A stretch of 64,000 nt of DNA from Bacilli bacterium (GTDB taxonomy: Bacteria > Bacillota_I > Bacilli_A > RF39 > UBA660). Positions 37,198 through 46,981 of this stretch are shown piece after piece. Location of the stretch: positions 58,022 to 122,021 of the forward strand of contig JAFUAL010000019.1 of the NCBI GenBank assembly GCA_017460745.1. The letters run 5' to 3'. The position numbers were made by a program, and so were the translations under genes. A model generated the notes under the pieces. That model was not told the origin of the DNA. It saw nothing but the letters and a program-made list of their open reading frames with translations, and searched no databases. Every line of letters starts with the position of its first letter. The stretch's first letter is position 1.

Positions 37198-37667
37198 AGT
37201 GGTGCATTATTCTAGTCAAATAAATGTATTCGAAGATGGGGCTAAAAATCCATCAATTGTGCAAATGATACTTTATATATAATGCTTTTCTTGCCCAAAG
37301 AAGGGTGTGTATATAATTTTAGATTGAAGGAAAGTTTATAATGGCATATAGATGTATCCTTGAATCACATCGTCTTCTAAATCACGCATATGTCGTGAGT
37401 GATTATTTGGGATCTTTAATGAATATGTATTAATTGGGAAAAAATAATTGCAAAAGCGAATAACAATACTATTTATTTGTTTGGGAAAACCTCTAGAATG
37501 TTTGTATTATAAAGATTGGAGTGCGGACTAAGTGGTGATCGAGTGATCAATGTTGGTAACACTTGATTGATTTCTTTAAAGGGAAACTGCCAAAGGGTAA
37601 CTAATGGTAGAAATCAGAGAAATTCAACTCGACCTCAAGCCGTAAAATTAATTTATAGTATACCACC
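37198..37667 (+). ncRNA. Large structured non-coding RNA, family not identified
   Basis: About 470 nt without a usable reading frame, directly behind a perfect promoter and richer in G+C than neighbouring spacers. The ends pair: 37199-37210 (GTGGTGCATTAT) with 37655-37666 (ATAGTATACCAC), 12 positions with one mismatch, closing the molecule. Internal hairpins include GATGG/CCATC near 37240, ATCACG/CGTGAGTGAT near 37380, ATCAA.GTT/AAC.TTGAT near 37550 and CTGCCA/TGGTAG near 37595. It lacks hallmark RNase P, tmRNA, SRP and T-box sequences. It could be an independent ornate RNA or a long leader of the CorB-like gene, whose ribosome site starts ten bases after the 3' arm. Confidence 0.65.
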
Positions 37668-37687
37668 AAAATAACTAAGGAGTGTTT

Positions 37688-38212
37688 ATGAAAAGTGATA
37701 ATTGGATTTTAAAAGTCTTTATATTCACTTTTTTTATTACCTTAATCGTCAGCGGTATGTCAAATTATATATCAAATAATTCAAGTCTTTTAGTTATCAT
37801 AATTATTACTATTTTAATTACTAGTATTGGTATTATATTTGATATGATAGGAACAAGTATATTAACTGCTAATGAAGCAAACTTTCATTCAATGGCTTCT
37901 TATAAGGTTAAAGGTAGCAAAGAAAGTATTAAATTAATAAAAAAGAAAAGTACCATTGCTAATTTTTGTAATGATGTAGTTGGAGATATATGTGGCATAG
38001 TATCTGGTTCAATGGGAGCGATTATTTCTCTTAATTTAGCAAATTTATTAAAAATTGATAATACAATTACAGCATTAATTACCGCTAGTATTATTTCAAG
38101 TATTACCATTGTAGGTAAAGCCCTTGGAAAAAAATATGCTACTAGAAAAAGTGATAATATTATTTTACTTGTCGGGAGACTTTTGAATATATTTAAAAAA
38201 GAAAGAAAATAG
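37688..38212 (+). CDS. Small multi-spanning membrane protein, CorB-like family
   Basis: A protein of about 174 residues with two N-terminal membrane helices and further hydrophobic segments, and the conserved block NEANFHSMASYKVKGSKES followed by FCNDVVGDICGIVSGSMGA. Proteins with this block are commonly annotated as CorB-like Mg/Co transporters in Firmicutes, from memory; they lack the CBS domains of true CorC/CNNM proteins, so ion transport is unproven. The ATG follows AAGGAG by five bases; the GTG six bases upstream overlaps that site. It is preceded by the large RNA and ends at a strong bidirectional terminator. Confidence 0.72.
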   Translation: MKSDNWILKVFIFTFFITLIVSGMSNYISNNSSLLVIIIITILITSIGIIFDMIGTSILTANEANFHSMASYKVKGSKESIKLIKKKSTIANFCNDVVGDICGIVSGSMGAIISLNLANLLKIDNTITALITASIISSITIVGKALGKKYATRKSDNIILLVGRLLNIFKKERK

Positions 38213-38245
38213 AATTATATCGATTTGATATAATTCTGTTTTTTA
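38211..38245. terminator. Bidirectional terminator between the CorB-like gene and topA
   Basis: AGAATTATATC and GATATAATTCT form an 11-bp perfect stem with a five-base loop; T-rich sequence follows on both strands. Confidence 0.85.
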
Positions 38246-40294
38246 TTCATCATTACTTTCTGTATTATCACTTTCTAAAATATAATCACAGTTGGAACAT
38301 TTTTTTACATCATTTTTTTCAGTTATCATAGATGAACATTTAGGACACTTTATACCTGTTGGTTTATCCCAATATGCCATTTTACATTTGGGATAATTAT
38401 TGCATCCATAAAATATTTTCCCTTTTTTACTACGACGTTCTACTATCTTTCCATCGCAGTTAGGACAATCAATAATTACATTTTCTTCTTTTTTCTCTTT
38501 CTTTATATATTTACAATTTGGATAATCAGAACAAGCAACAAATTCTCCATATTTTCCTTTTCTAATAACTAAAGGATTACCACATTCAGGACAAAGTTCA
38601 CCTGTTTCCTCGGGTGCAACCTTCTCCATTCCTTTAAACGCCTCTGTTAAAGTACTGTCAAATACTTGATAAAATTGGGTTAATACTTCTTTATTATCTA
38701 TTTTCCCATCAGCAATTTTATCTAAATCATCTTCCATATTAGCAGTATATTTAACATTAATAATATTACTAAAATATTCTTGTAATTTATCAGTTACTTC
38801 AATTCCAATTTTAGTTGGATGAAACTTCTTTTCAATTATTTCAACATATCCTCTATCTTTTATATTAGACATAATAGTTGCATAAGTTGAAGGTCTTCCA
38901 ATTCCAAGTTCTTCCATTTCTTTAATTAACTTTGCTTCTGTATATCTTGGCTTTGGTTTGGTAAAATGTTGTTCGTATATAATATCATTTGACTCAATAT
39001 ATGTATTTAATTTGCTTGATAAATCAGGTAATACTGTATCTTTAGTATCTTCAAATTCTTTATATACTTCAAGATATCCATTAAAAGTTATAACGGAACC
39101 AGTTGTTTTAAATTTATAATCATTATTATCAAGAATTATAGTTGTACCAAGCGCTTTAGCATCTGCCATAAGTGACGCAAGAGTTCTTTTATAAATTAAG
39201 TTATATAGTTTATATTCATCAGCAGTTAAATATTTCTTAATAGACTCTGGTGTTCTATAAATACTAGTTGGACGAATAGCTTCATGAGCATCTTGAACAT
39301 TTTCGGTTTTTTTACTTTTTTTAACATATCCTACATATTCTTTTCCATAGTTCTCTTCGATATATTTAAATGTTGGTCCTGTGAATTCATCGGATAATCT
39401 AACTGAATCCGTTCTCATATAAGTAATAAGACCGACTGTTTCAGTTCCAACATCAATTCCTTCATACATTTTTTGAGCAATTCCCATAGTACGACGAGCA
39501 TTAAAATTAAGTTTATTTGATGCTTCTTGTTGCAAAGTTGAAGTTGTAAATGGAAATTTACTAGCTTTATTTTTATTCTTTGATTCAATACTTGATACTA
39601 AAAAATCTTTATTTAATTTATCAAGAATATCATTTACTTCATCAAGACTTTTAATCTCGAGATCTTTATCTTTATATTTAAATAATTCAGAATCAAAATC
39701 AGAAAACTTGGCTGTAATTGTATAGTATTCTTCTTCTTTAAATGCTTCTATTTCTCTTTCTCTATCAACAATCAATTTTAAAGCAACACTTTGTACACGT
39801 CCTGCACTTGTTCCACTTGTCTTTGATTGCATTAACTTTGAAAGACGAAAACCAATAATTCTATCTAAAAATCTTCTCGTTTCTTGACTTTTAACTAAAT
39901 TATAATCTATTTTCCTTGGATTTTTAATTCCTTCTAAGACTTTATCTTTAGTTATTTCATAAAAAAGAACTCTATCATATTTATTTTCTTTTATACCAAG
40001 TGCATCAAATAAATGCCATGATATAGCCTCACCCTCACGATCGGGGTCGGTTGCAAGATAAACTTTATCTGATTCTTTAACTAATTTTTTTAAATCTGTT
40101 ATTACTTTTTTCTTTCCTTTAATTGGAACATAATTTGGAACAAACCCCTGCTCTATATCTATCCCTAGTCCATATTTACCTGTTGTTGCTAAATCTCTAA
40201 TATGACCTATACTACTTACTACTTTATAATTTTTTCCTAAATATTTTTCAATTGTTTTACTTTTAGCTGGAGACTCAACTATTACTAATTCCAT
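38243..40294 (-). CDS. topA: DNA topoisomerase I
   Basis: Type IA topoisomerase that relaxes negative supercoils. The 683-residue protein starts with the TOPRIM domain (VIVESPAKSKTIEKYLG, ATDPDREGEAISWHL). The catalytic Tyr is in GLITYMRTDSVRLS near residue 300. Three C-terminal four-Cys zinc modules are visible (CPECGNPL..CSDYPNC, CPNCDGKI..CNNYPKC, CPKCSSMI..CSNC). Length and order are normal. It is monocistronic or first in a unit with its own GTGATACG ribosome region. Confidence 0.98.
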   Translation of the reverse strand: MELVIVESPAKSKTIEKYLGKNYKVVSSIGHIRDLATTGKYGLGIDIEQGFVPNYVPIKGKKKVITDLKKLVKESDKVYLATDPDREGEAISWHLFDALGIKENKYDRVLFYEITKDKVLEGIKNPRKIDYNLVKSQETRRFLDRIIGFRLSKLMQSKTSGTSAGRVQSVALKLIVDREREIEAFKEEEYYTITAKFSDFDSELFKYKDKDLEIKSLDEVNDILDKLNKDFLVSSIESKNKNKASKFPFTTSTLQQEASNKLNFNARRTMGIAQKMYEGIDVGTETVGLITYMRTDSVRLSDEFTGPTFKYIEENYGKEYVGYVKKSKKTENVQDAHEAIRPTSIYRTPESIKKYLTADEYKLYNLIYKRTLASLMADAKALGTTIILDNNDYKFKTTGSVITFNGYLEVYKEFEDTKDTVLPDLSSKLNTYIESNDIIYEQHFTKPKPRYTEAKLIKEMEELGIGRPSTYATIMSNIKDRGYVEIIEKKFHPTKIGIEVTDKLQEYFSNIINVKYTANMEDDLDKIADGKIDNKEVLTQFYQVFDSTLTEAFKGMEKVAPEETGELCPECGNPLVIRKGKYGEFVACSDYPNCKYIKKEKKEENVIIDCPNCDGKIVERRSKKGKIFYGCNNYPKCKMAYWDKPTGIKCPKCSSMITEKNDVKKCSNCDYILESDNTESNDE

Positions 40295-40374
40295 AAACGT
40301 ATCACCTATTCATTTATACTAATATTTTGAAAAAATGTCAACCATTTTTTTATTTAAAATAAAAATGTAATACC

Positions 40375-40605
40375 TTAATCTTTGTAATTAACAAGTATTA
40401 CATCTTCTCCTAACGTTTCTATATCTTTAAAGTTAATTTCAACTTTATTAGTTCCTTTAAATGAGAATACTCCTTTAAACGGTACTAACAAAAATGATTT
40501 TATTTCACCAGTTACATTATCTATTTTACAATCAATTATATTTCCAATTCGTCTTCCATCTTTTATATTTATAACATCTTTATTTTGGAATTCAGATAAA
40601 TTCAT
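40375..40605 (-). CDS. YlmC/YmxH family sporulation-associated PRC-barrel protein
   Basis: A 76-residue PRC-barrel protein. The start MNLSEFQNKDVINIKDGRRI and the block IGNIIDCKIDNVTGEIKSF match the YlmC/YmxH group, found mainly in endospore formers. Its precise role is unknown. It sits alone between pyrimidine phosphorylase and topA. Confidence 0.88.
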   Translation of the reverse strand: MNLSEFQNKDVINIKDGRRIGNIIDCKIDNVTGEIKSFLLVPFKGVFSFKGTNKVEINFKDIETLGEDVILVNYKD

Positions 40606-40661
40606 ATTATCACCAATTAATAATATGTTTAAATATTTCTTTTTATTAAATTTTAAATTTA

Positions 40662-41888
40662 TTAATTAATTGTATAATAATCATCTACATTTATTTCTAT
40701 ATCTTTATCATCTTTTTTATATAATGTAAATAATGTATCACCAAAGGTTACTTTATCACCAACAAGTTTTTCTAAAGTAATTCCAACCGTATAATCAATT
40801 GTATCTTCTTTTGATTCACGTCCTGCACCTAAAACACATGATAATTTTCCAATTTCTTGAGCACTTATGGCGTCTACTACTCCCTCTTTTTGAGATTTAA
40901 TTTCTTGTTTATGTTTGCTTACAGTAAGTGAGCTAATATCTCCACCTTGATATTTAACAAATTCTAAAAATTTATTATAAGCCTTTCCGCTTTCAAGTAC
41001 TTCTAATACTTCTTTTTCGGCTTCTGCATAACTAACACCTTTAGATTTACTAATCATAGTACTTGATATTTTTATACATAACTTTCTTAACTTTCCTGTT
41101 TTACCTTTTAAAACATCCATTGCTTCAATCACTTCAAGAGAATTTCCAATATTACTTCCAAGCGGGGTATTCATATCACTTACTTCGCATATGGTTTCAC
41201 GATTATAAAATGCTCCAATTCTTTCCATCACATCTTTAAGTTTTAAAGCAGAGTCCATATCTTTCATCATAGCACCGTTTCCGCATTTGATATCAATAAA
41301 TATTTTATCAGCACCACCGGCAATCTTTTTAGACATAATACTTGATGCAATAAGTGGAATAGAATCAGTTGTACCTGTTACATCACGAAGTGCATATATT
41401 ACTTTATCAAGTGGGCATAAATTCTTGGTTTGACCAGTTACTGCAAAGCCAATATCAGATATTTGTTTGATAAATTCATCATCAGTTAAAGAAACTTTAA
41501 AACCTTTAATACTTTCTAATTTATCAATAGTTCCTCCTGTAATACCAAGACCTCGACCACTCATCTTAGGAACTATTACACCACAGCTTGCAACAATTGG
41601 ACCAATTATTAAAGTAACTTTATCTCCAATTCCTCCAGTTGAATGTTTATCAACTTTAATACCTTCTATATTGCTTAAATCAAGTACATCTCCACTTTTA
41701 ATAAAAATATCAACTAAGTCAAATGTTTCAGTATCATTCATTCCTTTAATACAAATTGCCATTAAAAGTGCAGACATTTGATAATCATGTACTGTACCAT
41801 TTAAATATCCGTTAAAAGCAAATTCTAATTCCTCACGTGTTAAAGATAATCCGTTTTTCTTTTTACTAATAATTTCAACTATATTCAT
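40662..41888 (-). CDS. pdp: Pyrimidine-nucleoside phosphorylase
   Basis: Cleaves uridine/thymidine to base and (deoxy)ribose-1-phosphate, feeding salvage. The 408-residue protein has the phosphorylase signature SGRGLGITGGTIDKLESI, KHSTGGIGDKVTL and MSKKIAGGADKIFIDIKCGNGAMM. The C-terminal domain is somewhat shorter than in Bacillus Pdp (about 430 residues). Thymidine phosphorylase (deoA) is the alternative name. It is near tdk, both acting on pyrimidine nucleosides. Confidence 0.93.
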   Translation of the reverse strand: MNIVEIISKKKNGLSLTREELEFAFNGYLNGTVHDYQMSALLMAICIKGMNDTETFDLVDIFIKSGDVLDLSNIEGIKVDKHSTGGIGDKVTLIIGPIVASCGVIVPKMSGRGLGITGGTIDKLESIKGFKVSLTDDEFIKQISDIGFAVTGQTKNLCPLDKVIYALRDVTGTTDSIPLIASSIMSKKIAGGADKIFIDIKCGNGAMMKDMDSALKLKDVMERIGAFYNRETICEVSDMNTPLGSNIGNSLEVIEAMDVLKGKTGKLRKLCIKISSTMISKSKGVSYAEAEKEVLEVLESGKAYNKFLEFVKYQGGDISSLTVSKHKQEIKSQKEGVVDAISAQEIGKLSCVLGAGRESKEDTIDYTVGITLEKLVGDKVTFGDTLFTLYKKDDKDIEINVDDYYTIN

Positions 41889-41977
41889 AAAAGCTCCTTT
41901 CTAGTTATATTATACATAATAATATTTATTTAGAAAAGAAAAAATTATTAAAACTTTTTTAAAATTTCAATAATTTA

Positions 41978-42583
41978 CTATTCATATTTTATTTCAGGAT
42001 GATCAAATTTCTTTCTCGTTTTCATTCTAAAACATTTACTACAAGCAACAGTATAAGTAACTTTACCTTCTCCGTCAATTGCAACACTTTCACCTTCAGT
42101 TACCACTTTACCATCAATTAAACGAACATTAAACATGGCTTTTTTACCACATTCACAAATTGTTTTTATTTCAGTTAATTCATGTGCTATTTCTAAGAGA
42201 CGGCGCGCTCCTGGAAAACCATTTGATTTAAAATCTGTTCGAAGACCATAACACATAACAGGAATATCTAAATCAATTACAATATCCATTAACTGATTAA
42301 CTTGTCTCGTAGAAAGAAATTGTGCTTCATCAACAAGTATTAAATCAACATGATTATATTCATTAACTATTAATTCAAATATATCTTCATTTGGTTTAAT
42401 TAGATAATCAACTTTTTTTGAAGAACCAATACGGGATACTATTTTATCATTTCCTTTAGTATCAGTTGCTGGTTTCATTATAATTGCCCTCATACCTCTT
42501 TCTTCATAATTATAATCACATTGTAATATTCTCGTTGTTTTTCCTGAATTCATTGCTCCATAAAAAAAATATAACTTAGCCAC
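41978..42583 (-). CDS. tdk: Thymidine kinase
   Basis: Type II thymidine kinase of about 201 residues. It starts at a GTG, nine bases after AGGTGATAAA, giving VAKLYFFYGAMNSGKTT with the P-loop GAMNSGKT; the in-frame extension upstream has no ribosome site. The DEAQFL motif carries the catalytic Glu. The zinc-binding Cys pairs are CECGKKA and CSKCFRM. It lies beside pdp, opposite steps of thymidine salvage. Confidence 0.96.
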   Translation of the reverse strand: MAKLYFFYGAMNSGKTTRILQCDYNYEERGMRAIIMKPATDTKGNDKIVSRIGSSKKVDYLIKPNEDIFELIVNEYNHVDLILVDEAQFLSTRQVNQLMDIVIDLDIPVMCYGLRTDFKSNGFPGARRLLEIAHELTEIKTICECGKKAMFNVRLIDGKVVTEGESVAIDGEGKVTYTVACSKCFRMKTRKKFDHPEIKYE

Positions 42584-42639
42584 TTTATCACCTAAATAAA
42601 GAATAACAAAAGTTATATTTTTATACAATATTTTTTACA

Positions 42640-43911
42640 TTATTTGACTGCACCTTTTTTTAAAAGAATTGAAGCAAGAAGTGCAAATGCACCAATACCA
42701 AATATAACGAGAGAAATTATCATTTCATTTTTCTTGAAGAAACTATTATTGCCATCATTACTTTTTACTTCACTTTCCAACATTTCTTCTTGCTTATTTA
42801 CTATTTTAAATGCATAAGTCGCAGTATCATCACCATCAGTTGCTACTATTTTAACAGTACTACCATCTTGTAAATTTTCATTATTAGTTACTTCATATTT
42901 AGCAGTATCACTTCTTAATGTAACATTAAATTCAAGTGTTGTAAGAGTTGTTTCTAATTTGTAATTATATGTTTTAGCATCAAATTTAAATTCAACATCA
43001 GTTATTTCTATATTAGTTACTATCGGAACTTCTTCTTCTCTTGTAATATTTAATTTATAGGTTCTAGTCGTTCCATCTTCTGCTGTTACTTTTATTTCAA
43101 AATTATTTTCACCTTGTTTTAAAGATACATTTTCCGTATATTCAACAGTTGCTTTATCATTATTTTTAACTGCATTTATTTTTGTTCTTGTTACATTATT
43201 TTTAACACTTATATTATATTCATAAGTTGTTCTTTTAAATTCAAATTCTGCTCCTTCAACTGTCAAACTTTTTAAAGTTGCATCATCACTTTTATAATCT
43301 GTTTTAGTAATATTAAGTTTATAAGTTCTTACATTTTCATTTTCCGCTTTTACTTTTATTTCTACAGTTGCTGATCCATCAGTTAATTTAACTGCATTGT
43401 CTCCAGTTCTTTCACCATAACCATCAACAAGTACTGCTCCAGTTGCAGGAGTTGCTTTAATCTCAACGGTATCAGTTGTAACTGAAACATTATATTCATT
43501 AGTATCAGTCAAAACAACTTTATTATTTCCAACCGTAAGAGCAGTAAGACTATTATCACTACTTCTATTATCTGGTCTTTCAATATTAATTTGATAAGTT
43601 TTAGCCTCGCTTCCGTCTGTTTTAGTAACTTCACACTTTAATTCGTTTTTTCCATAATTAAGAGGAATATCATCTCCTAAACTACATTGTCCTGGGCGAT
43701 AACCAGAAGCAAACACATATCCTATCTTAATACTACTTTTATTGCTATCAACTTTTTTTTCATATGGTCCGAGTTTGTCACTCTCAAACCCTTCTAAATC
43801 TTCTCCATCAATCTTTATAGCTGTTACATAACTTTCTTCAGCTTTTACACTCATAATACCATAAAAATTTATGCATACCGCAAATAACAAAACTAAAAAC
43901 AACTTCTTCAT
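42640..43911 (-). CDS. Surface protein with cadherin-like beta-sandwich repeats
   Basis: A 423-residue exported protein: signal peptide (LFLVLLFAVCINFYGIMSVKA, cut near residue 24), three or four Ig-like cadherin-type beta-sandwich repeats of about 80-90 residues marked by recurring LTVGNN/LTVEGAEF and TRTYKLNITREE/VRTYKLNITKTD, and a C-terminal membrane helix (MIISLVIFGIGAFALLASIL) with a Lys-rich tail. Such repeats usually form cell-surface stalks or adhesins. No enzymatic domain is present. Confidence 0.85.
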   Translation of the reverse strand: MKKLFLVLLFAVCINFYGIMSVKAEESYVTAIKIDGEDLEGFESDKLGPYEKKVDSNKSSIKIGYVFASGYRPGQCSLGDDIPLNYGKNELKCEVTKTDGSEAKTYQINIERPDNRSSDNSLTALTVGNNKVVLTDTNEYNVSVTTDTVEIKATPATGAVLVDGYGERTGDNAVKLTDGSATVEIKVKAENENVRTYKLNITKTDYKSDDATLKSLTVEGAEFEFKRTTYEYNISVKNNVTRTKINAVKNNDKATVEYTENVSLKQGENNFEIKVTAEDGTTRTYKLNITREEEVPIVTNIEITDVEFKFDAKTYNYKLETTLTTLEFNVTLRSDTAKYEVTNNENLQDGSTVKIVATDGDDTATYAFKIVNKQEEMLESEVKSNDGNNSFFKKNEMIISLVIFGIGAFALLASILLKKGAVK

Positions 43912-43999
43912 AAGTTCCCACCTTTATTCTTAAACTAAATTAATATTATCATAAATATTTAAAAAAATCTATATAAAAAAGAAAAAAACATATAATATT

Positions 44000-45286
44000 T
44001 TACATGTCCTTTTCACTATTAGGTAAAATCATAACTATACTTTGATTTGTTAAATCAAGTTTCAAAATAAATTTATTTAATCTTTTAATATTTAAATTTC
44101 TAATATAATCAATTCTATCTAAATACACTTTATCATAAGTTATAATATCACTATAAACATTATCAACTGTTGACTCAATATTATCAATCATTCTAATTTC
44201 ACTAGCAATCCAAACTTTCTTAATTCTTTCCAAATCACTTGCTTTAATTTTTATATTAGTAAGTGTCTTCTTTATTTCATCAATAAAGATATCTGCTTTA
44301 TCTGATTCAGCAGTAATATCTAATGTAAAATAATTATAAAAATTATTTTTTTCAATATAAAAACCACTTGTTAAACCATTTTTGGTAACTAATTCTTTAA
44401 AATTAGATGTTGTTCCAAATAAACTAGACATAATAATTCCTAAATACATATTTTGTTCGATTGAAGAAAAATCATTAATGGTATCTTTATTTATTTTAAT
44501 ACTAAATCTTAACTTTGGAATTGTAACACTCATATAAAGTTTTGTAAATTCTTCTTTTACATCACATGGTTCAATGTATTTAACTCTTTCTATTTCCATG
44601 CTTGTTTCAATCTTATTTAATTTTTCATGTTCTTTAATTAGTTTTTCTATATTCTTTACATTAATATTTCCTCCAATTACTAAAAACATATTGGAAGGAT
44701 TATAAAATGTGTTATAGGCGTTTTCTAAATCGTCTTTAGTTATAGAGTTAACACTTTCTACGGTACCAGCAATCTTTTCTCTAATTGGTAAATTATAGAA
44801 CAAATTTTTTCGCATAGTATCATCCATTGCCCACTCTGGATCATCTTCATACATTAATATTTCTTCTTTAATAATACCCTTTTCTTTTTCAACGTTTTCA
44901 TTTGTAAAATATGGACTATAAACAAAATCAAGTAAATATTTTAAATTCTTTTCTTGATCATTTACACCCCAAATATAGTATCTAGTATTATCAAACGTTG
45001 TAGAAGCATTTGTATTAACTCCACTTTCTGAAAAGAATTTAAATGGATCAATTCCATCTTCCATTTCAAACATTTTATGTTCTAAAAAATGTGCTGTTCC
45101 AAATGGTGTTGTAACTTTTTTTCCATCAAGATAAAATTCTATATCCTTTGAGCCATATTTTGTTCCAAGAATTGCATAATAATTTTTTTTATTTTTAAAA
45201 GGAATTAAATACACCGTTAATCCATTTTTTGTTCTAAATGTATATAAATCTTGTTCCAAATTTTTAAAACTATTCTTTTTCATCAT
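44000..45286 (-). CDS. M16 zinc peptidase, active subunit (YmfH-like)
   Basis: A 428-residue insulinase-family protein. The inverted zinc motif HFLEH is present near residue 66 (GTAHFLEHKMFEME), with a distal Glu in EKGIIKEEILMYEDDP. It overlaps the preceding inactive-type subunit gene by 17 bases. In Firmicutes such adjacent M16 genes (YmfF/YmfH) form heterodimers in which one partner carries the catalytic site; substrates are short peptides. Confidence 0.93.
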   Translation of the reverse strand: MMKKNSFKNLEQDLYTFRTKNGLTVYLIPFKNKKNYYAILGTKYGSKDIEFYLDGKKVTTPFGTAHFLEHKMFEMEDGIDPFKFFSESGVNTNASTTFDNTRYYIWGVNDQEKNLKYLLDFVYSPYFTNENVEKEKGIIKEEILMYEDDPEWAMDDTMRKNLFYNLPIREKIAGTVESVNSITKDDLENAYNTFYNPSNMFLVIGGNINVKNIEKLIKEHEKLNKIETSMEIERVKYIEPCDVKEEFTKLYMSVTIPKLRFSIKINKDTINDFSSIEQNMYLGIIMSSLFGTTSNFKELVTKNGLTSGFYIEKNNFYNYFTLDITAESDKADIFIDEIKKTLTNIKIKASDLERIKKVWIASEIRMIDNIESTVDNVYSDIITYDKVYLDRIDYIRNLNIKRLNKFILKLDLTNQSIVMILPNSEKDM

Positions 45287-46538
45287 TATCCCCCTTTAAT
45301 AAATAAATTGTATCAAGATATATTTTTTTAGACACATTTTCAATATCTTTGATAGTTACTTCTTGTATTTTAGAGCGTCTTATATCAAGTTCGTCTAAAT
45401 TAAGCAAATCCTTGGCAATCATATTTTCAACTATACTATCCATATTATCCATTGTTTCATCAATAGCACTTAAATATTCTGTTTTAACATTATTAAGTTC
45501 ATCTTCTGTTATAAAGTTCTTTGACATTTTTGCTAAAATTTCTTTAACAAGTTTTACTACTTGTTTATAGTTTTCATAACTAATACCTGATGATATTAAT
45601 AATAAATTATCGGCCTTATTAACATTTGAATTAATATAATAGGCTAAAGAGTTTTGCTCTCTTATAATTTGCATGAATTTAGAGTTAAATCCCCCACCCA
45701 AAATCATATTATATAAATTAATTACATATTTTCTCTCAAATTCTGTCAAATCTTTTAATTTACACCCAATTGCAAGTTTCGATTGATTTAATTTTTCTTC
45801 TTCAATTACTACTTTTTCTTTTTTAAGTATTTTATCATGATTAATAGTAATATCTCCTTTTGGTTTCTTTAAAGTTTTAAAATTCAATTTTTCTTTAACC
45901 AAGGAAATCATTTCTTTTTCGTTGAAATCACCTATTACATATATATCAATATCGCTTTTATATAAAAATTCTTTGTAATAATCATATAAATTTTTTTCAT
46001 TTATTTCTTCCAAATCCTCTAAATATCCGAATCCTCGATAAGAATATGATGCACTTCCTATGCTTTCCATTAATCGAACGCTGGCATACATTTTAGAATT
46101 TTCTTTAACTGTTTTAATTTCACTTTCCAAATCATGTTTTAATATGTTAAATATTTCTTTATCAAATTTATTATTTTTAACATTAGGTTCAAATATTATT
46201 TCATGAAATAAGTCTAAACTTTCAAGTAACATACTTTCTTCTGTATATTTAGGATTAAGCATTGACATATTAAATCTTGTAATGAATTTATTACCTATTC
46301 TAGTATTATGACTTCCTATATATAAAGAATATAGATCCTGTGTCTTTAAAGCCAAACTTTTTCGTGTTTTATATTTTTTACAACTTGAAACTAAATAATC
46401 TGTTAGTAAATTTCTTTTTGTAATATCACTTTTTTTTATATCATCACTTAATAATATTTTAAAATTAATTGATTTAAATTTTTTAGTTTTTACTAAGTGT
46501 AATTTTCCATATTTTAAATCTATTATCTTTTCTTTCAT
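45270..46538 (-). CDS. M16 peptidase-like protein, inactive subunit (YmfF-like)
   Basis: A 422-residue M16-fold protein that lacks HxxEH at the expected place (the N-terminus reads LKYGKLHLVKTKKFKSINFK and has no His-Glu pair). It retains the fold's C-terminal substrate-binding features (LAYYINSNVNK, ILGGGFNSKFMQ). It is probably the non-catalytic partner of the following gene, with which it overlaps. Its ribosome site is AAAGGGAG. Confidence 0.88.
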   Translation of the reverse strand: MKEKIIDLKYGKLHLVKTKKFKSINFKILLSDDIKKSDITKRNLLTDYLVSSCKKYKTRKSLALKTQDLYSLYIGSHNTRIGNKFITRFNMSMLNPKYTEESMLLESLDLFHEIIFEPNVKNNKFDKEIFNILKHDLESEIKTVKENSKMYASVRLMESIGSASYSYRGFGYLEDLEEINEKNLYDYYKEFLYKSDIDIYVIGDFNEKEMISLVKEKLNFKTLKKPKGDITINHDKILKKEKVVIEEEKLNQSKLAIGCKLKDLTEFERKYVINLYNMILGGGFNSKFMQIIREQNSLAYYINSNVNKADNLLLISSGISYENYKQVVKLVKEILAKMSKNFITEDELNNVKTEYLSAIDETMDNMDSIVENMIAKDLLNLDELDIRRSKIQEVTIKDIENVSKKIYLDTIYLLKGDNDEKE

Positions 46539-46704
46539 TATTACTCTCCCTTTAAATCTTTATTATTATATCCAAATATAAGTCTTTTATTTACGTTCGT
46601 ATATCTCAAAATCTATTTAAATAACAATCAAACTTCTCTTATAATTAGAGTATTATTTTACCATAGTATATTTTTTTTATCAATAACACAAAACAATTTT
46701 AGCC

Positions 46705-46741
46705 TAAAAAAGTAATTGACAAAAGAATGTCAATTACTTTT
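46705..46741 (-). terminator. Terminator after the Flp pilin gene
   Basis: On the minus strand GTAATTGACA and TGTCAATTAC form a 10-bp stem with T run; the stem overlaps the gene's last codons. Confidence 0.8.
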
Positions 46742-46930
46742 AGGTACACATTTACCTTCTCCTACTTTAGCACCTTTTTCGTATTCTTCTCCAACTAATT
46801 CACATGATGATTTGGTCATCGCATCTTTTAAATAACCACCAAAAGCATTTACTATACCAATTATTACAACAGATATAAGTGCAATAATAAGTACATATTC
46901 AACGAGTGCTTGTCCTTTTTTATTCATCAT
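46730..46930 (-). CDS. Flp/Fap-type pilin (type IVb prepilin)
   Basis: A 66-residue prepilin. KKGQALVEYVLIIALISVVIIG is the type IVb pattern: prepilin cleavage after Gly, Glu at position 5 of the mature chain and a hydrophobic helix. The mature part is short and contains two Cys (SSCELVG, GKCVP). No TadA/B/C, prepilin peptidase or other pilus gene is in the window, so the assembly machine must lie elsewhere or the gene is an orphan. Confidence 0.87.
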   Translation of the reverse strand: MMNKKGQALVEYVLIIALISVVIIGIVNAFGGYLKDAMTKSSCELVGEEYEKGAKVGEGKCVPKSN

Positions 46931-46981
46931 ATCACCTATTCCTATAATTAAATATTATAAAATATTTTTAATTAAGTCAAG

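Noticed and set aside
37198..37667. RNase P RNA or tmRNA
   Set aside because: It lacks the GAGGAAAGTCC and ACAGAA cores of RNase P, and it lacks a tRNA-like TTCGA arm, CCA end or tag frame of tmRNA. A GGAAAG match near 37332 alone is not enough.
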